From assembly GCA_900554565.1 (NCBI GenBank), contig USHX01000011.1, forward strand, positions 1 through 47,029: a DNA stretch of 47,029 nt. The letters run 5' to 3'. Origin of the DNA: an uncultured Clostridium sp. (GTDB taxonomy: Bacteria > Bacillota > Clostridia > TANB77 > CAG-508). Positions within the stretch are counted from its first letter, which is position 1. Every line of letters starts with the position of its first letter. Positions 1 to 9,139 of this stretch are shown here, piece by piece. The notes beneath the pieces are model-generated. The model ran no database searches and was not told the origin of the DNA. It was given only the letters and a program-made list of their open reading frames with translations. The translations under genes were made by a program, and so were the position numbers.

Positions 1-15
1 AGTCTTTGAATTCAT
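1..15 (-). CDS. Start of a leftward gene cut by the window edge
   Basis: Only five codons (M-N-S-K-T) are visible. They are supported by a strong GGAGGTG ribosome-binding site on the minus strand at about 22-28, seven bases before the ATG whose complement lies at 13-15. The gene runs leftward out of the window and is divergent from the restriction-modification locus. Nothing can be said about its product. Confidence 0.6.
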
Positions 16-161
16 ATTATCACCTCCAGTTGGTTGTGTATTTAAGCTTAAATATAATAAAATATCAAGTAAAAAATAAAAATATTTAATATTTCTAAAA
101 ATGTAGATAAATTATAACAAATGTGATAAAATTACAAAAAATACAATAAAGAGGTACGAAA

Positions 162-1064
162 ATGTCAGAAAAAATAAGACCATTTGTAAAGTGGGCTGGA
201 GGAAAAGGAAGTTTAATACCACAGCTAAACAATTTCTACCCATATGAACTAAAAAATGGAATAATAGAAAGATATATAGAACCATTTGTAGGTGGAGGAG
301 CGGTATTAATAGATATATTGCAAAAATATGATGTACAAGAAGCATATGCATTTGATATAAATATAGATTTAATAAATTCATACAATGTCATAAAAAACAA
401 TGTAGAAGATTTGATAACAAATCTAAAACAAATGGAAACAGAATATTTACAATTAGAACAAGAAGAAAGAAAAAATTACTTTTATAATAAAAGAGAAGAA
501 TATAATAATTACACATTAGAAGAAAATGAACACAATATTCAAAGAGCAGCACAATTTATATATTTAAATAGGACATGCTTTAATGGGTTATATAGAGTTA
601 ATAAAGCAGGAAAATTCAATGTTCCTATGGGAAGTCATAAAAATCCTACAATATGTGATGAAGAAAACTTAAGAAATTTATCAAAATTAATACAAAATGT
701 ACAATTTCAATATGGTGATTATAGAAGAAGTATGGAATATGTAACAGAAAATACATTTGTGTATTTCGACCCACCATACAGACCTTTAAATGTAACATCA
801 GGATTTACATCATATACAAAAGAAGATTTTAACGATGATAATCAAAGAGAATTAGCAGAATTTTATAGAGAATTAAATGAACAAAATGTAAAACTAATGC
901 TAAGCAATTCAAATCCGAAAAACACAAATAAAGAAGATACTTTCTTTGACAATATATATCAAGGATTCAATATAGATGAAATATATGCAAGTAGAATGAT
1001 AAATGCAAACTCAAAAGGAAGAGGAAAAATATCAGAGATATTAGTAACGAACTATAATACTTAA
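162..1064 (+). CDS. dpnM: DpnM-like DNA adenine methyltransferase (GATC)
   Basis: An alpha-class N6-adenine methyltransferase of the Dam/DpnM family. It would transfer a methyl group from S-adenosylmethionine to adenine in GATC and so protect host DNA. Visible motifs are FVKWAGGKGS at residues 8-17, PFVGGG at 41-46 (SAM binding) and the catalytic DPPY at 203-206. The length of 300 residues is normal for the family. It is first in an operon whose order (DpnM-like, DpnA-like, DpnII nuclease) matches the classical DpnII system, and the specificity GATC is inferred from that match. A GAGG ribosome-binding site lies 9 bases before the ATG. Confidence 0.93.
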   Translation: MSEKIRPFVKWAGGKGSLIPQLNNFYPYELKNGIIERYIEPFVGGGAVLIDILQKYDVQEAYAFDINIDLINSYNVIKNNVEDLITNLKQMETEYLQLEQEERKNYFYNKREEYNNYTLEENEHNIQRAAQFIYLNRTCFNGLYRVNKAGKFNVPMGSHKNPTICDEENLRNLSKLIQNVQFQYGDYRRSMEYVTENTFVYFDPPYRPLNVTSGFTSYTKEDFNDDNQRELAEFYRELNEQNVKLMLSNSNPKNTNKEDTFFDNIYQGFNIDEIYASRMINANSKGRGKISEILVTNYNT

Positions 1065-1076
1065 TGGAGTGTGATA

Positions 1077-1860
1077 ATGTATACAGGAAAATATTATAAG
1101 GATGATGAACATTTTAAATTAATAAAAGGTGACACATTTAAGGTATTGAAAAAGATTGAAGATAAAACAATAGATATGATATTTGCAGATCCACCATATT
1201 TCCTATCAAATGATGGGATAACATGTAGTCGGTGGAAAAATGGTAACAGTAAATAAAGGAGAATGGGATTCATCGGATTCATTAAAATATAAACATAGAT
1301 TTAATAAAAAGTGGATAAAGGAATGTTATAGAATACTAAAAGATAATGGAACTATATGGATAAGTGGAACACTACACAATATCTATTCCATAGGTATGGC
1401 ACTTGAAGAAGAAGGGTTTAAAATAATTAATAATATAACATGGCAGAAAACAAATCCACCACCCAATTTAGCTTGTAAAACATTTACACATTCAACAGAA
1501 ACAATTTTATGGGCAAGAAAAGATATTAAGAAATGTAAATATAAATTTAATTATGAATTAATGAAAGAAATGAATAATGGAAAGCAGATGAAAGATGTTT
1601 GGACTACAAGTTTAACAAAGCCATTAGAAAAGAAATGTGGTAAACATCCTACACAAAAACCATTAGAAATATTAAAAAGAATAATATTAGCATCTACAGA
1701 AGAAAATGATATAATTTTAGATCCATTTAGTGGAAGCGGAACAACTGGAATTGCAGCATATAAGTTGGGAAGAAATTATATTGGAATAGAAAGAGAAAAA
1801 CAATATCTAGATTTATCGATAAAAAGATATGAAGAAATAAAGGAGGCAATAGATGAATAA
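1077..1860 (+). CDS. dpnA: DpnA-like methyltransferase, broken by +1 frameshift at CGG
   Basis: The second methylase of DpnII systems; in the classical system it also methylates single-stranded GATC DNA. The first part (from 1077) carries FADPPYFLSNDGITCS, with the DPPY motif at residues 38-41. The second part carries GGKMVTVNKGEWD, then KHPTQKPLEILKRII and DPFSGSGTTGIAA (SAM-binding motif). The two parts are in different frames. They join exactly if the C at 1230 is skipped, changing AGT-CGG-TGG to AGT-GGT-GGA. Without a shift, translation stops at 1256. The start at 1077 is chosen because GGAG lies 8 bases upstream; a GTG at 1071 is in frame but too close. The second half has an ATG at 1240, but starting there would lose DPPY. 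Stop and start overlap with the nuclease gene by 8 bases. Confidence 0.85.
1230..1233 (+). other. +1 shift site CGGT (site 1)
   Basis: In-frame codon CGG preceded by AGT. Skipping the C puts GGT (Gly) in frame and continues the DpnA-like methyltransferase without loss of residues. The unshifted frame meets TAA eight codons after CGG. Confidence 0.7.
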
Positions 1861-2737
1861 TAGAAATTTTGAAGAGTGGCTATCAGAATTTGATGACAGT
1901 ATAGCTAGTTGGAAGTATTATACAGATTTTGATAAAGTGTATGACAATGTAAATAAAATAAAAAATGAGCTTAATTTATTAAATGGATTAATTGGCAGTA
2001 AGAATATAGAAAATGATTTTAAAGAACTAATTAATGAATATCCAAAAGTTTTACAAGCAATACCAATTTTAATTGCAAAAAGAGAAAATGTAATAATTAT
2101 AAAAGATGCAATACAAGACTATTATTACAATTTTAACAAAATGAATTATTCGATAGAAGATTATATTATGTTTATGAGAAAAACTGGAATATTCGATTTA
2201 TTAGAGAACCATTTAATAGGAAATGTATTTGACTATGTTACAGGCGTAGAAGTTGGAATGGATACAAATGGAAGAAAAGGTAGAACAGGAGATGCGATGG
2301 AAGATTTGGTAGAAAGCTATCTCCTTAAAGCAGGGTTTGTAAGAGATTTTAATTATTTTAAAGAATACACTAAAACAGATATAATGAATAAATGGGGAAT
2401 TGATTTATCACATATAGATCAAAAATTAAAAGGAAATTCTAAGAATAAAAATGCAGAGAAAAGATTTGATTTTGTAGTAAAAACGAACGAAATGCTATAT
2501 GTTATAGAAACAAACTTTTATGCTACTCAAGGTTCAAAATTAAATGAAACTGCTAGAAGTTACAAAATGATAGAATCAGAATTTAAAAACATGAAAGATG
2601 TTACTTTTGTATGGTTTACTGATGGAAAAGGATGGAAGAGTGCAAGGCATAATTTAGAAGAAACTTTTAATGAAATGAAACATATTTATAATATCTCGGA
2701 TATGAAAAATGGCATAATGACTAAAATATTTAAATAG
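1853..2737 (+). CDS. dpnB: DpnII-like type II restriction endonuclease (GATC)
   Basis: A restriction nuclease of the DpnII/MboI family, expected to cut unmethylated GATC. It has the family length (294 residues) and the nuclease region GRTGDAMEDLVESYLLKAGF followed by KRFDFVVKT and VIETNFYATQGSKLNETA. The acidic residue in FDF and the ETN segment are the likely metal-binding positions. It overlaps the upstream methylase by 8 bases, which suggests translational coupling; AAGGAGG lies just before its ATG. If the upstream methylase were truly dead, protection would rest on DpnM alone, which is usually sufficient for duplex DNA. Confidence 0.93.
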   Translation: MNNRNFEEWLSEFDDSIASWKYYTDFDKVYDNVNKIKNELNLLNGLIGSKNIENDFKELINEYPKVLQAIPILIAKRENVIIIKDAIQDYYYNFNKMNYSIEDYIMFMRKTGIFDLLENHLIGNVFDYVTGVEVGMDTNGRKGRTGDAMEDLVESYLLKAGFVRDFNYFKEYTKTDIMNKWGIDLSHIDQKLKGNSKNKNAEKRFDFVVKTNEMLYVIETNFYATQGSKLNETARSYKMIESEFKNMKDVTFVWFTDGKGWKSARHNLEETFNEMKHIYNISDMKNGIMTKIFK

Positions 2738-2751
2738 AAAAGGAAAAATGA

Positions 2752-3286
2752 ATGGAATTATTAGAGGGTAGAAAATATAGAAAAAGAAGAACAGAAAAAT
2801 CTATTATGGATATAAAAGTAAATGATAGTTACACAATATATGTATTTAAGGGTTCTTTATCTCCAAACGATATAGTAGTTCAATATAGTAAGAATGACGG
2901 AAGAGCAAGAACACCAAAACATATACATTGGGTAATAGATATGCTTTTAAAAGAACAAAAGAATCATAATGATGTTATTACTTTTATTAAATGTATGCAA
3001 AAAACATGGGATGAAATTGTGGGACTAGAAAGTAATGATTATACAACATTAAGAGATATATTATTAAAATACAAAAATAGAGTGGATAGAGAAATATCAA
3101 AATTAACGCTTGAAGGGCGGAGAATATCCAATTGATTTTGTTTTAATTTTATTATTACTACTTATGATTCAAGAAAAGACAAATAGAGCAGATGCATATA
3201 TGTTTAAACAGATATTGGATGAATTGTTAAAAGATAATATGGATATTTTTTCAATTGTAAGCACTTCTACTTTTAGAGGAAGATAA
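2752..3286 (+). CDS. Unknown protein in the DpnII locus, broken by +1 frameshift at CGG
   Basis: I do not recognise a named family. The first reading frame gives about 122 residues, starting MELLEGRKYRKRRTEKS, with DIVVQYSKNDGRARTPKHIHW in the middle (quoted here only as far as its key G-R-A-R-T-P-K-H-I-H-W part matters). It stops shortly after LTLEG. Skipping the C at 3118 changes GGG-CGG-AGA to GGG-GGA-GAA. Translation then continues for about 56 residues through GEYPIDFVLILLLLLMIQEK to FSIVSTSTFRGR and a TAA at 3284. The extension is charged and hydrophobic like a folded C-terminus, not random sequence. Position directly after the nuclease suggests an accessory role in restriction-modification. 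The restored join is less certain than at the other sites because there is no family to compare with. Confidence 0.6.
3118..3121 (+). other. +1 shift site CGGA (site 2)
   Basis: In-frame CGG preceded by GGG. Skipping the C gives GGA (Gly) and opens a further 56-codon frame. The unshifted frame reaches TGA four codons after CGG. This site has the weakest homology support of the first five. Confidence 0.55.
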
Positions 3287-3311
3287 GAATAAAATATATA
3301 AAAAAGATTGT

Positions 3312-3340
3312 GGGGGCAACTTTTATTAGTTGTCCCTTTA
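3312..3340 (+). terminator. Hairpin between the unknown gene and the third methylase
   Basis: GGGGCAACT and AGTTGTCCC form a nine-pair stem (one G-T pair) around the loop TTTATT, followed by TTTAT. It may be a weak terminator or attenuator. The next gene starts just downstream. Confidence 0.5.
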
Positions 3341-3364
3341 TGCATTTTAGAAGGAGGAATGAAT

Positions 3365-4097
3365 TTGAAATATAAACCAGAACAATTTGAATTAGAAGAA
3401 ACAACAATATGGTCTTTTAAAGAAAGAGGAAATTGGGCAACACATAGAGGAGACTACAGGGGTAATTGTTCACCACAAGTTCCTAGAAATTTGATTTTGA
3501 AATATACAAATGAAGGAGATATAGTATTAGATACATTTTGTGGAAGCGGTACTACAATGATAGAAACAAAGTTACTTAATAGAAAAGGATTACGGAATAG
3601 ATGTGAATGTAGAAGCTCTTAAAATGGCAAAAGAAAGAATTAGTTTTAAAAGCAACAACTTATATGAACCAAAATTAATAAGAGCAGATTCGACCGATTT
3701 GAAAGGAATCGTGCCGGATAATTGTATAGATTTCATATTTGCACATCCACCGTATGCTAATATTATTAAATATAGCAAAGATATTAAAGAAGATTTATCA
3801 AGATTAGAATTAAATGAATTTTTAGATCAAATAAAACTATTTTCAAAAGAATGTTTTAGAATCTTAAAGAAAAATAAATTCTGTGCAGTTCTAATTGGAG
3901 ACATTAGGAAAAATAAAAATGTTATTCCATTAGGGTTTTATATCATGAGTATTTTTATCGAAACAGGATTCACATTAAAAGAAATAATTATAAAGGAGCA
4001 GCATAATTGCAAAAGGACTAATTATTGGAGCCAAAATTCAAAAAGAGATTTTTATTTGTTGGCACATGAGTACATATTTATACTAAAAAAGACATGA
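3365..4097 (+). CDS. DNA methyltransferase (N4/N6 family), broken by +1 frameshift at CGG
   Basis: A SAM-dependent DNA methylase of the broad N4-cytosine/N6-adenine family. The SAM-binding motif DTFCGSGTTMIE lies in the first frame and the catalytic-loop motif FAHPPYANIIKYS in the second. HPPY replaces the usual DPPY or SPPY, so the modified base is uncertain. Skipping the C at 3593 changes TTA-CGG-AAT to TTA-GGA-ATA and yields RKGLGIDVNVEALKMAKERI, the expected continuation after motif I. Unshifted translation stops nine codons later. The TTG at 3365 is chosen as start because AAGGAGG ends seven bases upstream; the ATG at 3359 is only one base from it. It may be a solitary methylase carried with the DpnII locus. 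Confidence 0.8.
3593..3596 (+). other. +1 shift site CGGA (site 3)
   Basis: In-frame CGG preceded by TTA. Skipping the C gives GGA and the conserved GIDVN segment directly after the SAM-binding motif. Strong support, because this order is a hallmark of the methylase fold. Confidence 0.75.
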
Positions 4098-4098
4098 T

Positions 4099-4127
4099 TT
4101 GACAAAAGTAAATAAATGTGTTAATAT
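4099..4127 (+). promoter_or_regulatory. Sigma-A type promoter for the ATPase/HEPN module
   Basis: TTGACA at 4099-4104 and TAATAT at 4122-4127 are separated by 17 bases. Transcription would start near 4134 and give a leader of about 170 bases before the first gene. Confidence 0.7.
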
Positions 4128-4256
4128 CTACCTTAGATTCGGTATAGCACCTTGTCTAAAAAGTTGAAATATTTTAATATTGGGTATAAAACCTTTTATT
4201 TAAGCAAAGTTATAATAGTATTATTTTCTTTGTTTATTTTGACTTGAAGTTTAAGG

Positions 4257-4286
4257 TCTATCTAAATCTAGATAGATTATTTTTTT
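4257..4286 (+). terminator. Intrinsic terminator inside the leader (possible attenuator)
   Basis: TCTATCTA and TAGATAGA form a perfect eight-pair stem with loop AATC, followed by TTATTTTTTT. It lies between the promoter at 4099 and the ribosome-binding site at about 4296, so it would stop transcription before the ATPase gene unless relieved. Confidence 0.65.
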
Positions 4287-4307
4287 GTTTTAAAAGGAGG
4301 AAAAATT

Positions 4308-5903
4308 ATGGAAAAAACAAGCAAAGAAAATAATATTATTAGAAAAGAGGTGAAATATGATTCTAAAAATATGCCTAATGCAAAAATACTAATATCAGCG
4401 TTACAACATATCGGATATGAGAACACAGTAGCAATATGTGATATTATCGATAATAGCATAGATGCAGATTCTACAAGGATACAAGTATTTATAGAAGAAG
4501 ATAATGAAAAGCAATTAAGAATAATTATAGCAGATAATGGAAATGGTATGGAGTATGAAGTATTAGATGAAGCATTAAAATTAGGTTCTAACAGTGAACA
4601 TTCTGAAAGTGCAGATTTAGGAAAATTCGGAATGGGATTGAGCACAGCCGGATTATCACTAGCTAATAGAACAACTGTATTGACAAAAGAAATAAATGCA
4701 CCATTTCTATTAAAAAGTGTGACAGATGTTGATGTAATAAAAGAATCTAATGATTTTGTTAAGTATATAGGAAATGCAAATCAAGCAGAAGAAGTATTTT
4801 TTAATAGTATTGTTAATAATGAAACAGGAACTGTTATAATATTTGAGAAATGTTTAGGAATAACTAATAAGAATATAAAACACTTTTCTAATAAGTTAAT
4901 CAAAGAGATATCTAGAATATATAGAAAATATATGAATAGAATTACTTTTGAAGTAAATGGGGAAAAAATTATTCCTTACGATCCTTTAATGTTAGATGAT
5001 TCAGAATTTAAATCAGAGTTGTTTAGCGATGAAGACTATGAAGTTAAATGGAAAGATAATGAAACGGGTGAAATAAAAAAAGGAATAGTTCATGTTAAAT
5101 TAGCTTTACTACAAGTATATAATGAGGAACTCCAAAAAAATACAGATATTAATATGAAAAATCAAGGATTTTCTGTTTTGAGAAATAATAGAGAAATAGC
5201 ATTTGGATTTGTACCGAAAGACTGGTTCACTAAACATCCAAACTTCAACAGAGTTAGGGGAGAATTGTCATTTGATTCAGAATTAGATGAGCCAATGGGG
5301 GTTAACTTTACTAAGAATGGTATAGATATGGTAGATTCAATAGATAATTCATTAAGGAACGATTTGTTACCTCAAATGCGAGCTATGAGTAATAAAACAA
5401 AGAAAAATGCTAAAATATCTAAAGAAGAAATAGATAGTCATAAAGAGGCGGAAAAGGTAATTAATAATAAATCTAAATTGTTAATTACTCCTGTTGTTAA
5501 GAAAGAGAAAAGAGATACGAATAAAGAGAAAACACAAACAGAGATAGCTGAACAAAATAGTAAAGAGAATTTACAAGAAAGAGAAAGAAAACCAAAGAAA
5601 ACACAAGATAGTAATGCTAATGTAGAATTTAGAACTGCAAAAAATGGTAGACTTGCTTCAATTTTTGAAGCTTGGCAAGAAGGAAAAAAAATAATAATAG
5701 AGTGGAATACAGAGCATCCATTTTATGATAGATTTGTAATTGAAAATAAAGATAATCAACACTTGGTTACATCTGTAGACTTTTTAATATATTCTTTAGC
5801 AGCAGCACAAATTCAAGCTATGGGGGACGATGAAAATAAAGCTATTATGGTAGAAAATATAATTTCTACTATGAGTACAAATATGAGAGCTTTGTTATCA
5901 TAG
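4308..5903 (+). CDS. GHKL-fold ATPase (HSP90/MORC-like), putative defence protein
   Basis: The N-terminal third is a GHKL ATP-binding domain: CDIIDNSIDADS at residues 44-55 (the magnesium-binding Asn box), DNGNGM at 76-81 and GKFGMGLSTAG at 105-115 (glycine-rich lid). The middle resembles the S5-like transducer of MutL, HSP90 and MORC proteins. A charged linker near residues 370-445 is probably flexible, and a short C-terminal domain follows. AAGGAGG precedes the ATG. The stop codon meets the next gene, so the two are likely co-expressed. Such ATPases paired with HEPN effectors are typical of antiphage modules; that role is inferred. Confidence 0.8.
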   Translation: MEKTSKENNIIRKEVKYDSKNMPNAKILISALQHIGYENTVAICDIIDNSIDADSTRIQVFIEEDNEKQLRIIIADNGNGMEYEVLDEALKLGSNSEHSESADLGKFGMGLSTAGLSLANRTTVLTKEINAPFLLKSVTDVDVIKESNDFVKYIGNANQAEEVFFNSIVNNETGTVIIFEKCLGITNKNIKHFSNKLIKEISRIYRKYMNRITFEVNGEKIIPYDPLMLDDSEFKSELFSDEDYEVKWKDNETGEIKKGIVHVKLALLQVYNEELQKNTDINMKNQGFSVLRNNREIAFGFVPKDWFTKHPNFNRVRGELSFDSELDEPMGVNFTKNGIDMVDSIDNSLRNDLLPQMRAMSNKTKKNAKISKEEIDSHKEAEKVINNKSKLLITPVVKKEKRDTNKEKTQTEIAEQNSKENLQERERKPKKTQDSNANVEFRTAKNGRLASIFEAWQEGKKIIIEWNTEHPFYDRFVIENKDNQHLVTSVDFLIYSLAAAQIQAMGDDENKAIMVENIISTMSTNMRALLS

Positions 5904-5921
5904 ATGGAAAGGGGAAATATA

Positions 5922-6701
5922 ATGTCAGATTTAAAAGCAATAGATATTGAAGAATTTATGGGATTTATAGAAAAAACCACTAAAAAAGGCAAAGGATATG
6001 TGTGGGATTTCTCGGATTATAAGTTTAAAAGTTTTGTAGAAGAGTGTACAGGTAGTAATATAGATGATGAAAAATACAAAGATGATGAAGAAGGAAATTC
6101 AAAGGCTAAAAGACTAAGAAGGTATATTAAAAATGAAGAAAATATAAAAACTAAACAATTGATAAATGGTCTTTTAGATTATGGAACTAAAAAAGGTTTT
6201 TTACTTAAGTCATACATACCAAAGATAAAGAAAATAATAAAAGAATTAGAAAAAAATGAAAAGACATTAGAAATTAATTCAAATACAGTAAAAAACAAAA
6301 AGGAAGAAGAAGTATTACTAAAGCATATCAAAGAAAGACTATCAAAAGGTGAATATGAATTTGCTATAGATAGATTACATACATTATTGAAATATAAATT
6401 TGAAGCTATATTTAAAGAAATAGGAAAATCAATACAGGGAGAGACGCTAGATTCTATAACAGGTGAATTAAATAATATATTGAGAGAAAATGAAACATTT
6501 AAAGAGAGCACAACTTTTAGTATTTTAACTGCTACTAAGAAAATAATGAAAAGTTTTGATGATGCAAGAAATCATAAGACATATGCTCATGCTAATAGTA
6601 TCATGAAAAAGAATGAAGCGGAATTTTTATGTACTTATATTGTAGATTATTATAATTTTATTAATAAAATTGAATATAAGAAGATAAAAATTGGCAAATA
6701 G
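5922..6701 (+). CDS. HEPN-motif protein (Abi C-terminal-like), putative RNase effector
   Basis: 259 residues. The C-terminal part contains RNHKTYAH at residues 216-223, which fits the R-N-x(5)-H motif of HEPN ribonucleases, within a helical segment like the C-terminal domain of abortive-infection proteins. The first half is charged and helical with no recognised family. The start at 5922 is chosen because AAAGGGGA lies at the right distance; the ATG at 5904 has no site of its own. Immediately downstream of the GHKL ATPase, it would be the toxic arm of a two-gene system. Cleavage of cellular RNA is an inference from the motif. Confidence 0.65.
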   Translation: MSDLKAIDIEEFMGFIEKTTKKGKGYVWDFSDYKFKSFVEECTGSNIDDEKYKDDEEGNSKAKRLRRYIKNEENIKTKQLINGLLDYGTKKGFLLKSYIPKIKKIIKELEKNEKTLEINSNTVKNKKEEEVLLKHIKERLSKGEYEFAIDRLHTLLKYKFEAIFKEIGKSIQGETLDSITGELNNILRENETFKESTTFSILTATKKIMKSFDDARNHKTYAHANSIMKKNEAEFLCTYIVDYYNFINKIEYKKIKIGK

Positions 6702-6727
6702 AGAAAGAGTTAATAGGCTCTTTTTCT
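6702..6727. terminator. Bidirectional terminator between convergent genes
   Basis: AGAAAGAG and CTCTTTTTCT pair around an eight-base loop. The element serves the HEPN gene from the left and the integrase from the right; its right arm overlaps the integrase stop. Confidence 0.55.
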
Positions 6728-7910
6728 ATACCATATTAATATCTTTGATTAAAACATCTTCCAGTAAATCAGCACTCGCTCTATCAGTAGATTCAAAATC
6801 ATGAACATAATAGGTATAAGTTGTTCCAGTACTTGCATGACCTAATTTATGGGAAACAGTTTTAATATCAACATTTTCAGCAACAAGTATAGAAGCAAAA
6901 GTATGTCTAAGATCATGAAATCGAATATGTGGAAAGTTATTTTTTTTCAAAAATTTAGAAAACCATTTTGGACCTGTAGCAGGATTCATAATATTACCAT
7001 CATCTGTAGTAAAAATATTTTTTACACCATGCCACCTATCACCAAGAGCTAATCTCATTTTTCCTTGTTCAGCTCTCCATCTTTTTAATAATGAAATACA
7101 AGTATCAGAAATTGCAATAGTTCTATTACTAGAGTCAGTTTTAGGTGGCTTTTCTTTGATTCCTTGCCTTCCTAAATAATAAGCACTTCTATTAATAGTT
7201 ACAGTTTTGTTTTTAAAATCAATATCATCCCAATGTAATCCAACAATTTCACCTCTTCTAAAACCACCTAATGTAGCTAAAGTTACAAAACATTGGTATT
7301 TTAAAGGAGCTGTTTCAAATAGTTTATTTAACATTTTAGATGCTGTTTCTTTATCATAACAAGACATTTTGATTCTCTTGTATTTAGGTGTATTAACTTT
7401 GGTACAAGGATTATAAGGAACCATATCCCATTTTATAGCAGTATTAAACATTACAGACAATATTTCATGAACTTTATGTATGGTTGATGGAGATAATGTT
7501 TTAATATTACCATCTTTATCTTTTCTGTTAGTAGGCTTTGTAGCTAAAAAGTTATATAAATTATCAATATCCAATGTCTTAATTTTATCTAATCTTTTAC
7601 TACCTAAGTAAGGCAATATATGTAGTCTTAATTTTTCATCATAACTCTGATAAGTATTAGGGGAAAGACTAGGTTTTGCATATGTTTTTAGCAACATTGG
7701 ACTATATTCATTTAAAGTAATTTTACTAGCAGAATAAGTGCAACCACCCTCTATTGAAGCAATAAATTTTGCAAGTTCTTTTTCAGCTTCTCTTCTAGAA
7801 GAACAAGAAACAGTTTTATTATAATATTTTCTTTTACCATTTAAATCAAATCCATTACTAACACGAAGTCGATACTTACCATTACCCATATCAATAATAT
7901 TACCTGCCAT
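6726..7910 (-). CDS. int: Tyrosine recombinase (phage/ICE integrase)
   Basis: A 394-residue site-specific recombinase of the Tn916/phage type, with an N-terminal arm-binding domain, a SAM-like core-binding domain (about residues 65-165) and the catalytic domain. The R-H-R-H-Y set is visible: GFRRGE (R218), HDLRHTF (H332, R335), KLGHAS (H358) and TYTYYVH (Y368). It would integrate and excise the surrounding element. It overlaps the upstream minus-strand gene by 11 bases, so they form one transcript. No matching attachment repeat is visible immediately beside it. Confidence 0.93.
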   Translation of the reverse strand: MAGNIIDMGNGKYRLRVSNGFDLNGKRKYYNKTVSCSSRREAEKELAKFIASIEGGCTYSASKITLNEYSPMLLKTYAKPSLSPNTYQSYDEKLRLHILPYLGSKRLDKIKTLDIDNLYNFLATKPTNRKDKDGNIKTLSPSTIHKVHEILSVMFNTAIKWDMVPYNPCTKVNTPKYKRIKMSCYDKETASKMLNKLFETAPLKYQCFVTLATLGGFRRGEIVGLHWDDIDFKNKTVTINRSAYYLGRQGIKEKPPKTDSSNRTIAISDTCISLLKRWRAEQGKMRLALGDRWHGVKNIFTTDDGNIMNPATGPKWFSKFLKKNNFPHIRFHDLRHTFASILVAENVDIKTVSHKLGHASTGTTYTYYVHDFESTDRASADLLEDVLIKDINMV

Positions 7911-8931
7911 AAGAATAACCTCCTTTATGAATTTCTAACCAATCTAAAAAATCATCATTTGTAGAAAGTCCTTTCTTAATATCATCTTTAAATTTTTTAG
8001 CTTCCTTTTTCCAAATCTCAAAGTTCAATTTATAACTTTCAATGTCAGGATATCTTTTAACAAGCATGCACCAATTAGAATAGGTAGAACGATATTTTCT
8101 TTGAACATCATCTTTTTTTAACTTGTTGTTATAAGCTATTGCAGCACCAACTTGTTTACAAGTTTTATTAGTAGTTCCATATAAGTTATCACAAAATATT
8201 TCATTTGATTTAGAAATGGGAATAAAGAACTTACCACAATTATTACATCTTTTAATAACTTTTTTATTATTCTGAAGTACTTGATTAAAAGAAATTATCA
8301 CAAAGGAAAACATATCATTTGATTGATAACTAATACTTGGAATAATTTTAAGTTCTTTATTTTTAATATCTTTAATTAGATTTTTTTCAGATTGAAAAGT
8401 ATCTAATAATTTTTTGTATTGATTGTTAGAATGTAAAATAGTGTCATATTGTGTTCGCATGCTAACATCAATAGAATAATCAAAACTATATTTTTTTGCA
8501 GCTAAATAATTTCTTTCTAAAGGTTTTAAATTAGATATAGTTTTATTATTATCTACATTATAAGTATAAGATATTATATTTATTAATTTTGATTGGAACT
8601 TTATAAAATCACTGTTATGTTTTAAATAGAATTTATGTATAATTTGTTTAAACTCTATATATGTCATATCTTCTACTAAAATACTATCAATAAACTTTTT
8701 AAAAGAATTCTTAAAAAAGTTTTTATATCCGAAAGGTCCATATTTCATAAAAAAGATTAGAAAGTTATCAAAATTTTCAAAATTTGTATTTAAAAAGTCT
8801 AGTAGTAAAGTTCCAACAGATTTTATAGAAAAAGAATCATCTATAAACACGATATTATCACTTTCATAAAAATTATTAAAATCTAATAATTCATTATCAT
8901 TTGTATCAAATCTTAAATTTAAATTTATCAT
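7900..8931 (-). CDS. DUF6076-type zinc-ribbon protein next to integrase
   Basis: 343 residues. The C-terminal third holds a zinc-binding pattern: RCNNCGKFFIP, then FCDNLYG and TCKQVGAA, followed by a basic helix (KYRSTYSNW). This resembles the DUF6076 family often carried beside integrases in Firmicutes elements. The N-terminal two thirds are helical with no recognised domain. Function is unknown; a DNA- or RNA-binding regulatory role is plausible from the ribbon. It is upstream of and overlapping the integrase gene, and AAAGGAG precedes its start. Confidence 0.65.
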   Translation of the reverse strand: MINLNLRFDTNDNELLDFNNFYESDNIVFIDDSFSIKSVGTLLLDFLNTNFENFDNFLIFFMKYGPFGYKNFFKNSFKKFIDSILVEDMTYIEFKQIIHKFYLKHNSDFIKFQSKLINIISYTYNVDNNKTISNLKPLERNYLAAKKYSFDYSIDVSMRTQYDTILHSNNQYKKLLDTFQSEKNLIKDIKNKELKIIPSISYQSNDMFSFVIISFNQVLQNNKKVIKRCNNCGKFFIPISKSNEIFCDNLYGTTNKTCKQVGAAIAYNNKLKKDDVQRKYRSTYSNWCMLVKRYPDIESYKLNFEIWKKEAKKFKDDIKKGLSTNDDFLDWLEIHKGGYSYGR

Positions 8932-9139
8932 ATAAAAATCTCCTTTAACAATTTCAAAACAAACATCAAATAAACAATGTTAACGAAATTAAGTAAATTC
9001 AATAAAAACTATTGTAAATGTTAGTGATGTTGTTGTAATATATAAATACTTTAACAATATAATATTTTATAATAGGTTGTTAACAGTATAACATTAAAAA
9101 ATGTTATTGTCAACAACAACAGCAAAAGGAGGTGAGAAA
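8932..9139. promoter_or_regulatory. Divergent control region of the integrative element
   Basis: This gap separates the leftward DUF6076-int operon from the rightward HTH-xis-primase operon. It has several related AT-rich palindromic pieces, including GTTGTTAACAGTATAACATT at 9074-9093 facing AATGTTATTGTCAACAAC at 9098-9115, and AACAATGTTAAC near 8975. These look like operator sites for the small HTH protein, but the assignment is inferred. Confidence 0.5.
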
